Source: 55-13 sp964501275 (lineage in GTDB: Bacteria > Armatimonadota > Fimbriimonadia > Fimbriimonadales > Fimbriimonadaceae). From it: a stretch of DNA of 64,000 nt. A model generated the notes under the pieces. The model did no database searches and was not told where the DNA came from. It was given only the letters and a program-made list of their open reading frames with translations. Where the stretch lies: positions 4,909 to 68,908 of the forward strand of contig CAZCSP010000021.1 in the NCBI GenBank assembly GCA_964501275.1, written 5' to 3'. The translations under genes and the position numbers were made by a program. Shown piece after piece: positions 32,238 to 41,230 of this stretch. The stretch's first letter is position 1, and each line of letters begins with the position of its first letter.

Positions 32238-32416
32238 GGTTGTTCCTCTTCCTTCTGGCCGCGACCTTGTTGGGTTGTGGTCCAAAGGACGGGGCAGAAG
32301 GGCAAAGCATGAATGTGAACGAGCTTAATCAGAAACGCTCAGCAATCATGCAGGATGATGGTATCAAGCGGCCCGCTTCTCCAAGTGATGCTCCTGGCAG
32401 TGGAGGTCCCCGCTAG
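32222..32416 (+). CDS. Small lipoprotein following the prepilin
   Basis: A 64-residue product from TTG 32222 with a short hydrophobic signal and lipobox (LFLFLLAATLLGCG), then a Gly/Ser/Pro-rich tail with KRPASPSDAPG. A GGGGG run at 32212-32216 lies 5 bases before TTG. The start overlaps the end of the prepilin frame by 16 bases, so the two are probably coupled. The longer ORF from 32171 would bury the signal. The function is unknown; it may be a partner of the prepilin. Confidence 0.5.
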   Translation: MVSKLGLFLFLLAATLLGCGPKDGAEGQSMNVNELNQKRSAIMQDDGIKRPASPSDAPGSGGPR

Positions 32417-33027
32417 ATATTGTTCGCCCCTGAGTCACCTGACTCGGGGGCGAATTCCACCCGCTCGTAGAGGTCGGCTAGCGGGATTTCGATGTTGACT
32501 GATTCAATGCGAAGCGTCGCTTCCAGACCACTCACTTGACTCCTTATCCACTTTCCCTCTCGCTGGCGTGTATAGACATCTGCCTGGACTTGGTCCTGAC
32601 TGATGAGGATGTACTCTTGCAGAGACTCGGCCTTGGCGCACAGGTCGAACTTCTTGCCGCGATCATAAGCTTCGGTAGAGGGCGATAAGACCTCGAAGAC
32701 CACGGTTGGGTTAAGAATGAAGTCGATCCCTGCCGAATAGATGCTTGGTTCTCCGCAGACGATCATGGCGTCGGGATAGACGCTGTCTCGCCCAGGAACC
32801 GGCGAGAACGCCATGTCGGATATATAGCTCCGGCAAGAGCCTCCTTTCAACCTGATGTAGAGCATCCCCCCCAGATTGGTACAGATTGTTGCGTGGCTAT
32901 TGGAACTGCCGGACATGGCATAGACTCGCCCGTCATGAAACTCGGAGCGCGTCTCCGAGACCGCTTCAAGGGCGGCGTACTCATCAAACGTCAACAACTT
33001 CAGCGCAGGGTCAGCCATTGTCTTCAT
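32413..33027 (-). CDS. Uma2 family endonuclease-like protein
   Basis: The 204-residue product has the Uma2/DUF820 pattern: LTFDEYAALEAVSETRSEFHDGRVYAMSGSSNSHATICTNLGGML, YPDAMIVCGEP, VVFEVLSPSTEAYDRGKKFDLCAKAESLQEYILISQDQ. Uma2 is a PD-(D/E)xK-like nuclease fold (D in YPDAM, E and S in VFEVLSPST). The biological role of these proteins is not settled. Two related copies are at 34552 and 35144. It ends 7 bases from the DUF1800 gene, which is on the same strand just upstream. Confidence 0.85.
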   Translation of the reverse strand: MKTMADPALKLLTFDEYAALEAVSETRSEFHDGRVYAMSGSSNSHATICTNLGGMLYIRLKGGSCRSYISDMAFSPVPGRDSVYPDAMIVCGEPSIYSAGIDFILNPTVVFEVLSPSTEAYDRGKKFDLCAKAESLQEYILISQDQVQADVYTRQREGKWIRSQVSGLEATLRIESVNIEIPLADLYERVEFAPESGDSGANNI

Positions 33028-33033
33028 TCTATC

Positions 33034-34506
33034 TCAGCACAACTGGAACTCCGGAATCGCAAACATGGCCCTTCCCAACTGAGCAAACAGGTTCGCGGCC
33101 TGGTTCTTCTCATCCAACGCTTTCAGTCCGCCATGCTTGGCGCAGAGTTCGACCAACGACTTTCTGGCCGCATCGTTCAAAGGCACGTCCAGAATATCCG
33201 CCATGCCGTCCACGATCTGCTCGGGGGTTGATACCTTGTCTTCGGTCTTCAGCTTGGTCGCCATGTAGACCGCCAGACCCCGATCCTCTCCGCTCCAGAA
33301 GATGGCGGTGGCCAGGTTCAGCCGCTCGACCGTCGTGGCCGGGTTGATCCAAGCTTCTCCCCAATCCCAGCCGGCGACATTGGGCGGGAGGAGCAGCGAC
33401 ATGCCTTGGCGGGACATGAAGTAATAAAGTCCGCCGCCCATATCTCGGACCGGCTTCTTGATCGGCTCGAACTCCGAGGTCGGGTTGCCCCGAATCCCCA
33501 GCACAAACGCCTGGATCGCGAAGCTTCGATAGAGCCCGATCGTGTAGTCCATCGGGCTCTTGGTGCGGCGCATATAGCACTCCTCCGACCAGAACTCCGG
33601 CGACTTGCCGATCTCCCGCAAGACCGCCCGGATATCCCCGTCTGTCTTCTTCCAGACTCCAGCCAACCTCTCCACCACCTTTGGCGAGGGGTTGGGATAG
33701 GCGAAGTATTCCCAGAGCTTGGTGCAGAGATACTTGGCGGTCTGGGGATGGTCGGCAAGGTGGTCGAGAAGCGAGTCCGCGTCCCAGTTCTTGGTGATGC
33801 CGAGGATGGTCTTCTGCCCTTCGTCGTGCATGGCGGGGACATAGCAGACGTTGTTCACGCCCAGTTTGCTCTTGGCCGCCATCGACCTCAGATGTTCATA
33901 GTCGAACTGCAAGCCCGTCCCCAAATAGTGGACCGACCAGCCAGTGAGGGCGCGGGCCGCCTCCAAGACATCCTTCTCTGTATAGTGCCCCTCGCCCAGA
34001 GTGAATAACTCCAGTAGCTCTCGGGCAAAGTTCTCATTGGGATGAATCCGGTTGCTGGTGTGCTGGTCCAGGTAAACGTAGATCGAACCCTGTTTGAAGA
34101 GGCTTATCAGCAGGTCCCTGAACTTACCCCTTCCCTTCGTCCGGATCGTCTCCAGATAGCCCGCCATCATGGGAAGCTCATAGACCTTCTCAAAATCGAC
34201 GGCGAAGTGGTCGTGCCAAAAGAGCGCCAGCTTCTGCTCCAGCGGGCGTTGGGTCATGAGCATCCGTAGCGCCCAATACCCCGCCAGGTGATAGGCGCCG
34301 GTATCGATCCGCTTGTCCTCTTGGGCGGCAAACTCCCAAGGGCTCATCGGGAACCCCTCGTCTGACTGGTCGTCGTTCAGCAGGGCGTCGAGCGTCTTGT
34401 CCGGCCCAAGCTTCTCAAACTTCTGTCGCTCATACCGCCCCGCCCCGAGGCCAAATCGGCGAAGAATGTGGCTAACCTTCTGCGAATCCGTGAGTTGTAG
34501 CGCCAT
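33034..34506 (-). CDS. DUF1800 family protein
   Basis: The 490-residue product matches the DUF1800 family. It has VSHILRRFGLGAGR, LALFWHDHFAVDFEKV, NENFARELLELFTLGEGHYTEKDVLEAARALTGW, ILGITKNWDADSLLDHLADHPQTAKYLCTKLWEYF and PPNVAGWDWGEAWINPATTVERLN. No signal peptide is evident. DUF1800 genes usually sit next to a DUF1501 gene; none is present here. The function is not known. It is flanked on both sides by Uma2 genes on the same strand. Confidence 0.9.
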   Translation of the reverse strand: MALQLTDSQKVSHILRRFGLGAGRYERQKFEKLGPDKTLDALLNDDQSDEGFPMSPWEFAAQEDKRIDTGAYHLAGYWALRMLMTQRPLEQKLALFWHDHFAVDFEKVYELPMMAGYLETIRTKGRGKFRDLLISLFKQGSIYVYLDQHTSNRIHPNENFARELLELFTLGEGHYTEKDVLEAARALTGWSVHYLGTGLQFDYEHLRSMAAKSKLGVNNVCYVPAMHDEGQKTILGITKNWDADSLLDHLADHPQTAKYLCTKLWEYFAYPNPSPKVVERLAGVWKKTDGDIRAVLREIGKSPEFWSEECYMRRTKSPMDYTIGLYRSFAIQAFVLGIRGNPTSEFEPIKKPVRDMGGGLYYFMSRQGMSLLLPPNVAGWDWGEAWINPATTVERLNLATAIFWSGEDRGLAVYMATKLKTEDKVSTPEQIVDGMADILDVPLNDAARKSLVELCAKHGGLKALDEKNQAANLFAQLGRAMFAIPEFQLC

Positions 34507-34551
34507 GGAGAGTTCCTTGGCGTCTATTGTAAGGCAGATTCGTCTCGATGC

Positions 34552-35139
34552 CTACTGTGTGTTTGGATTGGTAGGAAACTCCACCTTAGCGTAGAGGTCT
34601 TTGAGGGAGACAGAGACGCCGATGGATCGGATATACAGGTCAGAGTCGATATCGGTCGAAATCACCAAGAGCCAACCCTCCGCCGATTTTGTAAAGTGCT
34701 CCACGCGGACCTTATCCTGGCTGATTAGAATGTAGTCGGTTAGGGATTCGATCTCACTATAAGCCTCAAACTTCAATCCTCTGTCATATCGCTCTGTGGA
34801 TGGTGATAACACTTCAACAATCACCTTGGGATTACGCAAGGTATCGAAAACATCCTTTTCGAAAACCGGCTCACCACAGACGATGGTGAAATCAGGATAG
34901 CAGTAGTAGTCCCCTCGCTTAGTCGCCACTCTGGCATCAGGCCCAAATGGTCGGCAACCTTTGCTCAATATCTGCGGACCAATATACATCGGCAATGCCG
35001 TTGAAATCCAATTGTGATTTGCGCTGGCACCGGCCATCGCCCAAACTTGTCCGTCGTGGAACTCATGCTTTCCCTCTTGTTGAGCCTCCCACTCCAGATA
35101 CTCCTGAGCGGTCATACGTTGCGTTGCAGGTAGCGCCAT
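34552..35139 (-). CDS. Uma2 family endonuclease-like protein, tandem copy 1
   Basis: The 195-residue product starts MALPATQRMTAQEYLEWEAQQEGKHEFHDGQVWAMAGASANHNWIS. It has YPDFTIVCGEPVF, VIVEVLSPSTERYDRGLKFEAYSEIESLTDYILISQDKV and ends with VSLKDLYAKVEF. It is a close paralogue of the next gene upstream (35144-35734), sharing the first 14 residues exactly, so the pair is a recent tandem duplication. Both carry the PD-(D/E)xK-type residues. Confidence 0.87.
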   Translation of the reverse strand: MALPATQRMTAQEYLEWEAQQEGKHEFHDGQVWAMAGASANHNWISTALPMYIGPQILSKGCRPFGPDARVATKRGDYYCYPDFTIVCGEPVFEKDVFDTLRNPKVIVEVLSPSTERYDRGLKFEAYSEIESLTDYILISQDKVRVEHFTKSAEGWLLVISTDIDSDLYIRSIGVSVSLKDLYAKVEFPTNPNTQ

Positions 35140-35143
35140 GTTG

Positions 35144-35734
35144 TTATTGTGACTCAGGCGGATTCAACGAGAACTCCACTTTAGCGTAAAGATCTTTGAC
35201 CGGAACGGACACCCCTATAGAGCGAATATCCAGATTGGCGTCGATATCCACGGTTGTCACCAGCAGCCAGCCCTCGGTGGCCTTCGTATAGTGATCGACC
35301 ATTACCTGATCCTGGCTAATGAGGATGTAGTCGGTCAGCGACGCGATCTGACGATACTTCAGAAACTTCAGCACTCGATCCCGTTGCTCAGTGGAAGGCG
35401 ACAGGACTTCCACAATCACTTTTGGGTTGAGAAGGGTATCGAATTTGCCTTCTTCAAACACGGGATCGCCGCAGACGATCTTGAAGTCGGGATAGTAGTA
35501 AGACGAGCCAGGCATAGAAGCCACTCGCACATCGGCACCAAATGCCTCGCATCCCTTCTTCCCAACAGCAGGCGCCAGATGCATAGCGAGAGCCATCGTG
35601 ATCCGATCATGGTTGGCGCTGACGCCCGCCATCGCCCACACTTGTCCATCGTCGAACTCGTGTTTCTCCTCTTGCTGATCCTCCCACTCCAGATATTCCT
35701 GAGCGGTCATTCGTTGCGTTGCGGGTAGCGCCAT
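35144..35734 (-). CDS. Uma2 family endonuclease-like protein, tandem copy 2
   Basis: A 196-residue paralogue of the preceding gene, 4 bases away. It has MALPATQRMTAQEYLEWE, then YPDFKIVCGDPVF, VIVEVLSPSTEQRDRVLKFLKYRQIASLTDYILISQDQV and the C-terminal VPVKDLYAKVEFSLNP. Divergence is concentrated in the middle (residues 45-75). It lies 9 bases downstream of the DAHP synthase gene on the same strand and may be read from the same transcript. Confidence 0.87.
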   Translation of the reverse strand: MALPATQRMTAQEYLEWEDQQEEKHEFDDGQVWAMAGVSANHDRITMALAMHLAPAVGKKGCEAFGADVRVASMPGSSYYYPDFKIVCGDPVFEEGKFDTLLNPKVIVEVLSPSTEQRDRVLKFLKYRQIASLTDYILISQDQVMVDHYTKATEGWLLVTTVDIDANLDIRSIGVSVPVKDLYAKVEFSLNPPESQ

Positions 35735-35743
35735 CTGCTTCTA

Positions 35744-36790
35744 TTATTGACTACTTACCGCCAAAGCCAAAGCCTCCAGCATCTCCCGAGTCTGGCCGAT
35801 GGACACACACCCGTCAGTGACGCTGCACCCATAGAGGCTCCCCGGCCCGATGTCTTGGCGACCCTCGATCAGGTTGCTCTCGATCATCACGCCCAGGATC
35901 GCCGGAGATCCGCTTCTAATCTGGCCGACCACGCTCGCCAGAACATCTCCTTGTAGGCGATAGTCTTTCTTGCTGTTGCCGTGGCTGCAGTCGATCATCA
36001 CTTTTGACGGCAGGTTGGCTTTGGCCAGCCTTTCAAACGCCTTCTCCACATGCTCCGCCTCAAAGTTCGGGCCGGTTCGGGAGCCGCCGCGGAGAATGAT
36101 GTGGCAATCTTCGTTCCCGTTAGTCTCCAAGATGGCGGCAATCGCCTGCTTGGTTACGCCGGGGAACCAGTGCCGATTGCGAGCCGCCACCACCGCATCC
36201 ACCGCCACCTGCACGTTCCCCTCGGTGTTGTTCTTAAACCCCACCGGCATCGAGAGTCCGCTGGCGAGTTCCCGGTGAACCTGGCTCTCCGTGGTTCGCG
36301 CCCCAATCGCCACCCATGAGGTGACGTCGGAGATGTGCTGGGGAATCTGGGTGTCCAAGTACTCGGAGCCGGTCGGTAAACCCAAAGCATTCACATCCAC
36401 CAGCACCCGCCGTGCCAACCGCAGACCCTTGTTGATGTGGAAACTCTCGTTCAGGTCTGGATCGTTGATCAGGCCCTTCCAACCCACGCTCGTGCGAGGC
36501 TTCTCGAAGTAAGCACGCATTACGACCAGGACCTGATCCTTCACCTGGTCGGCAATCTCTTTTAGCTGGCCGGCGTAGTCGATAGCCGCCACTGGATCAT
36601 GGATGGAGCAAGGTCCCACAACAGCCACGACGCGGTTATCGTGTCCATGGAGAATCTTGGCTATCTGCCCTCTCGTTTCGGAGACCAAGCCCACGATCTC
36701 ATCCGTAATCGGAATCTCCTCCTGCAAGATGGCAGGAGGAATCAGCGGGCGGATTTGCCGTATACGAAGGTCGTCGGTAGGGTGGTGCAT
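35744..36790 (-). CDS. 3-deoxy-7-phosphoheptulonate (DAHP) synthase, AroFGH type
   Basis: It condenses PEP and erythrose 4-phosphate, the first step of the shikimate pathway. From ATG 36790 the product is 348 residues. It has NRVVAVVGPCSIHDPVAAIDYA, VVMRAYFEKPRTSVGWKGLINDP, RTTESQVHRELASGLSMPVGFKN, the metal site VMIDCSHGNSKKDY, and GVMIESNLIEGRQDI. This is the type I-alpha (AroG-like) form, usually feedback inhibited by an aromatic amino acid. An extension to 36847 is encoded by intergenic word repeats and is rejected. Confidence 0.93.
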   Translation of the reverse strand: MHHPTDDLRIRQIRPLIPPAILQEEIPITDEIVGLVSETRGQIAKILHGHDNRVVAVVGPCSIHDPVAAIDYAGQLKEIADQVKDQVLVVMRAYFEKPRTSVGWKGLINDPDLNESFHINKGLRLARRVLVDVNALGLPTGSEYLDTQIPQHISDVTSWVAIGARTTESQVHRELASGLSMPVGFKNNTEGNVQVAVDAVVAARNRHWFPGVTKQAIAAILETNGNEDCHIILRGGSRTGPNFEAEHVEKAFERLAKANLPSKVMIDCSHGNSKKDYRLQGDVLASVVGQIRSGSPAILGVMIESNLIEGRQDIGPGSLYGCSVTDGCVSIGQTREMLEALALAVSSQ

Positions 36791-36802
36791 AGGAGTTGCC
36801 TG

Positions 36803-36865
36803 AATGCTGGATTGCTCGATTGTCGATTGAATCCAGCAATCCAGCAATCTCGCAATCCAGCAATT
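36803..36865. repeat. Octamer-word foldback between ppdK and DAHP synthase
   Basis: GCTGGATT / GCTCGATT octamers (36806-36828) face ATCCAGCA octamers repeated three to four times (36831-36862). This is the same foldback architecture as the heptamer spacers, with an 8-nt unit. It sits between the ppdK stop and the DAHP synthase start. Confidence 0.65.
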
Positions 36866-36869
36866 AGCC

Positions 36870-39590
36870 TTACTTGTCCAGCGCGACCTTTACCTTGCTG
36901 CTGCTGCGAATCGCCGCCTGAGCTGCGGCAAGCCGTGCAATCGGCACCCGGAAGGGAGAGCAGCTAACGTAGTCCAGGCCGACCTGTTGGCAGAAGTCAA
37001 TGGACTCAGGATCGCCGCCGTGCTCGCCGCAGATGCCGCATTTGAGGCCCGGTCGAGACTTCCGCCCCTCTTCCACCGCAATCTCCATCAGCCGCCCAAC
37101 GCCGACCGTGTCGATGGTCTCGAACGGGTTGCGAGGAAGGATCTTCTGCTCGACATACCGCTGAAGGAACTTGCCCTCGGCGTCGTCTCGCGAGTAGCCA
37201 AAGGTGGTCTGCGTGAGGTCGTTGGTGCCAAAGCTGAAGAACTGGGCGTACTCCGCGATCTCTCCGGCGGTCAGGGCCGCGCGGGGGATCTCGATCATGG
37301 TGCCAAAAGTGTAGGGAATCTCGACGCCCTGTTCGGCGACGATCTTCTTAGCCTCCGCCTCCAACTGACCCTGTACCACCTTCAACTCGTTGACGGTGGA
37401 AACCAGCGGAATCATGATTTCGGGGAGAACCGACTTGCCTTGCTTGATCAGCTTGGCCGCCGCCTGAAGGATCGCCCGGGTCTGCATGATGACCAGGCCG
37501 GGAAGGATAATGGAAAGGCGAACGCCGCGCAGGCCGAGCATCGGGTTCTGCTCCTTCATCGCCTCCACTTCCGCCAGAAGCTTCATCTTCTCTTCCAATT
37601 GGCTCCGCAACTTGGCGGTTGCGTCGTCGGTTGGGGTAGAGAAGCCGAGTCGGGTCTTCAACTCCGTGGTTTCTCGGATGAGAGTCTCGTGGGAGGGTAG
37701 GAACTCGTGGAGCGGCGGGTCGATGAGGCGGACCGTCACCGGCTTGCCTTGCATGACCTCGAAAATCCCCTCAAAGTCGCCCTGCTGGATCACCTGGAGC
37801 TTGTCCAACATCTCCTGTCGGATCGACTCTTCCTTGGTAAGGATCATCTCCTGGACCAGCGGAAGGCGGTCGGCTTCGAAGAACATATGCTCGGTTCGGC
37901 AGAGGCCGATGCCCTCGGCGCCAAACTCCAGCGCCTGCTTGGAGTCGCGAGGATTGTCGGCGTTGGCGCGGATGCCCAGGGTTCGGAACGAGTCCGCCCA
38001 TTCCATTAGTTCTCCGAACGATCCGCTGACTTCGGGCGCGATTAACTTTAGGGCGCCTAAGTAAACGTTCCCCGACGAGCCGTCCATCGTAATGGTGTCG
38101 CCTTCCTTTACAATATGCCCCCCAACTTTGAAGTGCTTGGTATGATCATCCACTTCCAAAGCCTCGGCGCCCGCCACACAGGGGATGCCGAAGCCTCGGG
38201 CAACCACAGCTGCGTGGGAGGTTTTGCCGCCTCGAGCCGTCAGGACGCCCTGGGCGGCCAACATTCCGTGAACGTCGTCGGGGTTGGTCTCGTCACGAAC
38301 CAGGATTACCTTCTCGCCCGCTCCGCCATGGACTCCTCGGTGGGCGGCGGTGTCGGCGTCGAAGACGGCAATTCCGACCGCTGCGCCAGGGGAAGCCGCC
38401 AATCCGGTCGCCAGCAGGGTTGCGCCCTCCAGGGAGGCTGGGTCGATGCGGGGGTGGAGGAGTTGGTCGAGGTGAGAGCCGGTGACGCGCTGAATCGCCG
38501 TCTCCTTGTCGATCAAACCTTCCTTCACCATCTCGACCGCGGCGCGGACAGCCGCCGGGCCGGTTCGCTTGCCAGATCGGCACTGAAGCATGAACAGCTT
38601 GCCGTGCTCGATGGTGAACTCCAGGTCCTGGAGGTCCTTGTAGTGGCCCTCTAAAATGTCGCAAGTCTTGACAAACTCGTTGTAGACGGCCGGATTCTGC
38701 TTCTGAAGCTCGCTGATGGGCACCGGAGTTCGCACACCGGCCACCACGTCCTCGCCCTGGGCGTTCATCAGATACTCGCCGTAGAGCGACTTCTCGCCGG
38801 TCGAGGGGTCACGGGTGAAGGCGACGCCGGTTCCGCAGTCGTCGCCCGCGTTGCCATAGACCATCGACTGGATGTTGACCGCCGTGCCGATCTCGTCGGG
38901 AATCTTCTCGGTGCGGCGATAGACGATGGCGCGGTCGTTATTCCAGCTTCGGAAAACGGCCTCGGTCGAAAGCTCTAGCTGCTCCCAAACGTCGGTCGGG
39001 AACTCTCGGCCCGCATTGTCGCGAACGTGGGCCAGGAACAGGTCGCAGACTTCCTTCAACTGGTCCGCGCTCAAATCCAGGTCTTCGGTCGCGCCGACTT
39101 TTTCTTTGTACTTCTTGAAAATGTCCTGGTCGAAGGCGTGCTTGCTGAGGCCGAACGACACGTCGCTGAACATCATGATAAAGCGGCGATAGCTGTCGTA
39201 GACGAACCGCGCGTCGCCGGTCTCGTTGATCATCGCCTGGACGGTGGTCGGGTTGAGGCCTAGATTCAAAACGGTGTCCATCATGCCCGGCATGGAGAAC
39301 TTGGAGCCGGAGCGGACGGAGACGAGGAGGGGCTTCTCGGACCCGCCGAAGGTCTTGGACATCTGCTTTTCGACATCGGCAACCGCCGCCCGCACCTCGT
39401 CCATCAGCCCAATGGGAAGCCGCTTGCCCTGCTCGTAGTACTCGGTGCAGACCTCGGTGGTGATGGTGAAGCCTGGGGGCACGGGGAGCCCGATGTTGGT
39501 CATTTCGGCGAGGTTGGCCCCCTTGCCGCCGAGGAGGTCTCGCATGGTAGCGTTGCCCTCCCTGAAGAGGTAGACGCGCTTGTTGCTCAT
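36870..39590 (-). CDS. ppdK: Pyruvate, phosphate dikinase
   Basis: PPDK interconverts pyruvate, ATP and phosphate with PEP, AMP and PPi. The 906-residue product has three domains in order. The ATP-grasp domain begins MRDLLGGKGANLAEMTNIGLPVPPGFTI. The swivelling domain has the phosphorylated His459 in GGKTSHAAVVARGFGIPCVAG. The PEP/pyruvate barrel has LGLRGVRLSIILPGL, FSFGTNDLTQTTFG and the catalytic Cys in GICGEHGGDP. It is full length. The Gly-Gly-Lys-Thr-Ser-His context separates it from PEP synthase. It makes PEP, the substrate of the neighbouring DAHP synthase. Confidence 0.96.
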   Translation of the reverse strand: MSNKRVYLFREGNATMRDLLGGKGANLAEMTNIGLPVPPGFTITTEVCTEYYEQGKRLPIGLMDEVRAAVADVEKQMSKTFGGSEKPLLVSVRSGSKFSMPGMMDTVLNLGLNPTTVQAMINETGDARFVYDSYRRFIMMFSDVSFGLSKHAFDQDIFKKYKEKVGATEDLDLSADQLKEVCDLFLAHVRDNAGREFPTDVWEQLELSTEAVFRSWNNDRAIVYRRTEKIPDEIGTAVNIQSMVYGNAGDDCGTGVAFTRDPSTGEKSLYGEYLMNAQGEDVVAGVRTPVPISELQKQNPAVYNEFVKTCDILEGHYKDLQDLEFTIEHGKLFMLQCRSGKRTGPAAVRAAVEMVKEGLIDKETAIQRVTGSHLDQLLHPRIDPASLEGATLLATGLAASPGAAVGIAVFDADTAAHRGVHGGAGEKVILVRDETNPDDVHGMLAAQGVLTARGGKTSHAAVVARGFGIPCVAGAEALEVDDHTKHFKVGGHIVKEGDTITMDGSSGNVYLGALKLIAPEVSGSFGELMEWADSFRTLGIRANADNPRDSKQALEFGAEGIGLCRTEHMFFEADRLPLVQEMILTKEESIRQEMLDKLQVIQQGDFEGIFEVMQGKPVTVRLIDPPLHEFLPSHETLIRETTELKTRLGFSTPTDDATAKLRSQLEEKMKLLAEVEAMKEQNPMLGLRGVRLSIILPGLVIMQTRAILQAAAKLIKQGKSVLPEIMIPLVSTVNELKVVQGQLEAEAKKIVAEQGVEIPYTFGTMIEIPRAALTAGEIAEYAQFFSFGTNDLTQTTFGYSRDDAEGKFLQRYVEQKILPRNPFETIDTVGVGRLMEIAVEEGRKSRPGLKCGICGEHGGDPESIDFCQQVGLDYVSCSPFRVPIARLAAAQAAIRSSSKVKVALDK

Positions 39591-39699
39591 ATTAAGGTTG
39601 ATTACTCCTAAAAGGTGTCGGATGCGCGCACGGCAACACTGGCGAGCGTGTCCCTTGGAATTGGATCGGAGTTTACCTTGTCAGCCGCCCAGCCTCCGG

Positions 39700-39787
39700 G
39701 AGCCCTCTCCTCGTTTTGCGCGGCTACCGGTGGTACAGGCCGAGAGTTGGCATCGCGACAAAATGAGGAGGGGGTTGGGGATGGAGG
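39700..39787. repeat. 85-bp structured repeat, copy 1
   Basis: CCTCTCCTCGTTTTGCGCGG at the left pairs with CGCGACAAAATGAGGAGGGG at the right. An inner CGGC/GCCG hairpin contains a GGTGGTACA loop, and the copy ends in GGGTTGGGGATGGAGG. Copies 2 and 3 are at 41145 and 47523. Nothing else is seen in the 250-base gap upstream of ppdK. Confidence 0.8.
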
Positions 39788-39841
39788 TCTGCGAAGTTGT
39801 CAAACCAGTTGAGCCCCGAGAGCCTTGGGACAAGTTCGCGG

Positions 39842-40396
39842 CTATCTAGCCCCAAGCCATCTCCAAATCGCTGCCCACTGACACTCTAGCCAAGTTGGGC
39901 GATGTCGAACCACTACGAAGCAGGTATAGCCTTCGGCTTTCAGATCGTCTGGAACGGAGGACCAAAAGTTGACATACTGCATTTCTTCTTGCGCAAGACG
40001 CTGATGCACACCGTTGACCTTATAGTCGGAGTAGGACTCCACATGGCGAGCAAACAGGGGTACCCAGCCAAGGTCCTCCATCTCTGCCTTCATAGCTTTC
40101 AGAACTGTATCGGAGTTCACCCTAAAGCCATAGTAGTCCACCCGCCGCGCATCGTTCCGTCGATGGAATGCTGGTCTGGAACGCTCTGGAATCCACTCGC
40201 CCTGAACCTCGGAAATAAAAGCTAGCGGCGGACGGCTGGCGGGGCCAAACGCGACGAACATGGCGACGGCGATCCCCAGCACCACGGCAAAGAGCAATGA
40301 CCTTCGAAGAAATCGTTTGCGCCTTTCCACAACATATCTTAACTCGAAGCCTGGTCGTTTCCCCAACACCCATGATCCTCGAGCGTAGACAGCCAC
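39842..40396 (-). CDS. Single-TM protein, paralogous family member A
   Basis: A 184-residue product with a basic N-terminus, one membrane helix (about residues 32-50), then PPLAFISEVQGEW and a soluble domain. It ends in CFVVVRHRPTWLECQWAAIWRWLG. The pattern PPxxFIxxxxGE plus the C-terminal W-L-x-x-Q/R-W-A-A-x-x-x-W is shared with the genes at 44109 and 44623 and the fragment at 45102. I do not know the family. The start (GTG 40396) is uncertain. It is separated from its relatives by several unrelated genes. Confidence 0.6.
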   Translation of the reverse strand: MAVYARGSWVLGKRPGFELRYVVERRKRFLRRSLLFAVVLGIAVAMFVAFGPASRPPLAFISEVQGEWIPERSRPAFHRRNDARRVDYYGFRVNSDTVLKAMKAEMEDLGWVPLFARHVESYSDYKVNGVHQRLAQEEMQYVNFWSSVPDDLKAEGYTCFVVVRHRPTWLECQWAAIWRWLGAR

Positions 40397-40542
40397 AAAG
40401 CCAAGGTGTTGGGGGTTCAGACGCCAGCCTCCGGTCCAACCCCCAACATCTGATCCTCATGCCCGCCAGATTTTTCAGGCACGCGGATGCTGGGGGAGCG
40501 AAAACCGCACTCTGCGGCAGGCAAAACTAGGAATAATCAGTC

Positions 40543-41139
40543 ATGGACAAGCCGCCTACAATCCTCCGCCAACTCCACCCCTGCGGCCCCAACTACCGCC
40601 TACTTAACCAGGTAGGAGAAGACTTGGCGAATCTCCGTGAGCTTGTTCCCAAGCTGGAATCCCTCCGCCAGGAGGACCCCGACAACGACCTTTGGCAAAG
40701 GCGCTGGGCGGAAGCCACGGAAATGCTTCAAGACTACGAAGTCCGCTACAACGCCATGGCCAAGGTCCGAGAGAAAGCCCTCCGCAACTTCCGCCGACTC
40801 CATCCTACACTCGCCGCTGGCTTTATCCGAAAAAGCCGAGACGCCACTCGCCAACGCCCTCTCAAGCCCGAACTGGAAGAACGATTCCAGTCGCTTATCG
40901 AGGAACTTGAAGACCTCGTCTTCGAGTTTTCAGTCACCGAAAAGCAAGACGAGCTTAAGCGGGACGAACTTCTAGCCTTGGTCGATACGCTTGCCGTGCA
41001 AGTCGAAATGATTGCCCACGATCTAGGACTCGACAAGGTCAGTGCAGGAATCAGAGACGCCGCCCTTCAGATCGCAAAAATCTTTGGCGAAGATCAAGCC
41101 GCAAAAGACAAAGCCGCCATAGAAAGCAAGCAGGACTAG
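40543..41139 (+). CDS. Helical coiled-coil protein of unknown function
   Basis: The 198-residue product is almost entirely charged helix: EDLANLRELVPKLESLRQ, RRWAEATEMLQDYEVRYNAMAKVREKALRNF, LKPELEERFQSLIEELEDLVFEFSVTEKQDELKRDELLALVDTLAVQVEMIAHDLGL. It has no signal, no Cys in motif and no membrane segment. It may be a structural or adaptor protein, but nothing indicates a partner. It is followed directly by a copy of the 85-bp repeat. Confidence 0.6.
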   Translation: MDKPPTILRQLHPCGPNYRLLNQVGEDLANLRELVPKLESLRQEDPDNDLWQRRWAEATEMLQDYEVRYNAMAKVREKALRNFRRLHPTLAAGFIRKSRDATRQRPLKPELEERFQSLIEELEDLVFEFSVTEKQDELKRDELLALVDTLAVQVEMIAHDLGLDKVSAGIRDAALQIAKIFGEDQAAKDKAAIESKQD

Positions 41140-41144
41140 CCGAG

Positions 41145-41230
41145 CCCCCTCCTCGTTTTGCGCGGCCACCGGGTGGTACAGGCCGAGAGTTGGCATCGCG
41201 ACAAAATGAGGAGGGGGTTGGAGGTGGAGC
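41145..41230. repeat. 85-bp structured repeat, copy 2
   Basis: CCCCCTCCTCGTTTTGCGCG pairs with CGCGACAAAATGAGGAGGGG, with a single bulged A and one G-T pair. The loop has the CACCGGGTGGTACAGGCCG motif. The end GGGTTGGAGGTGGAG matches the other copies. It lies 5 bases after the stop of the 40543 gene. Confidence 0.8.
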
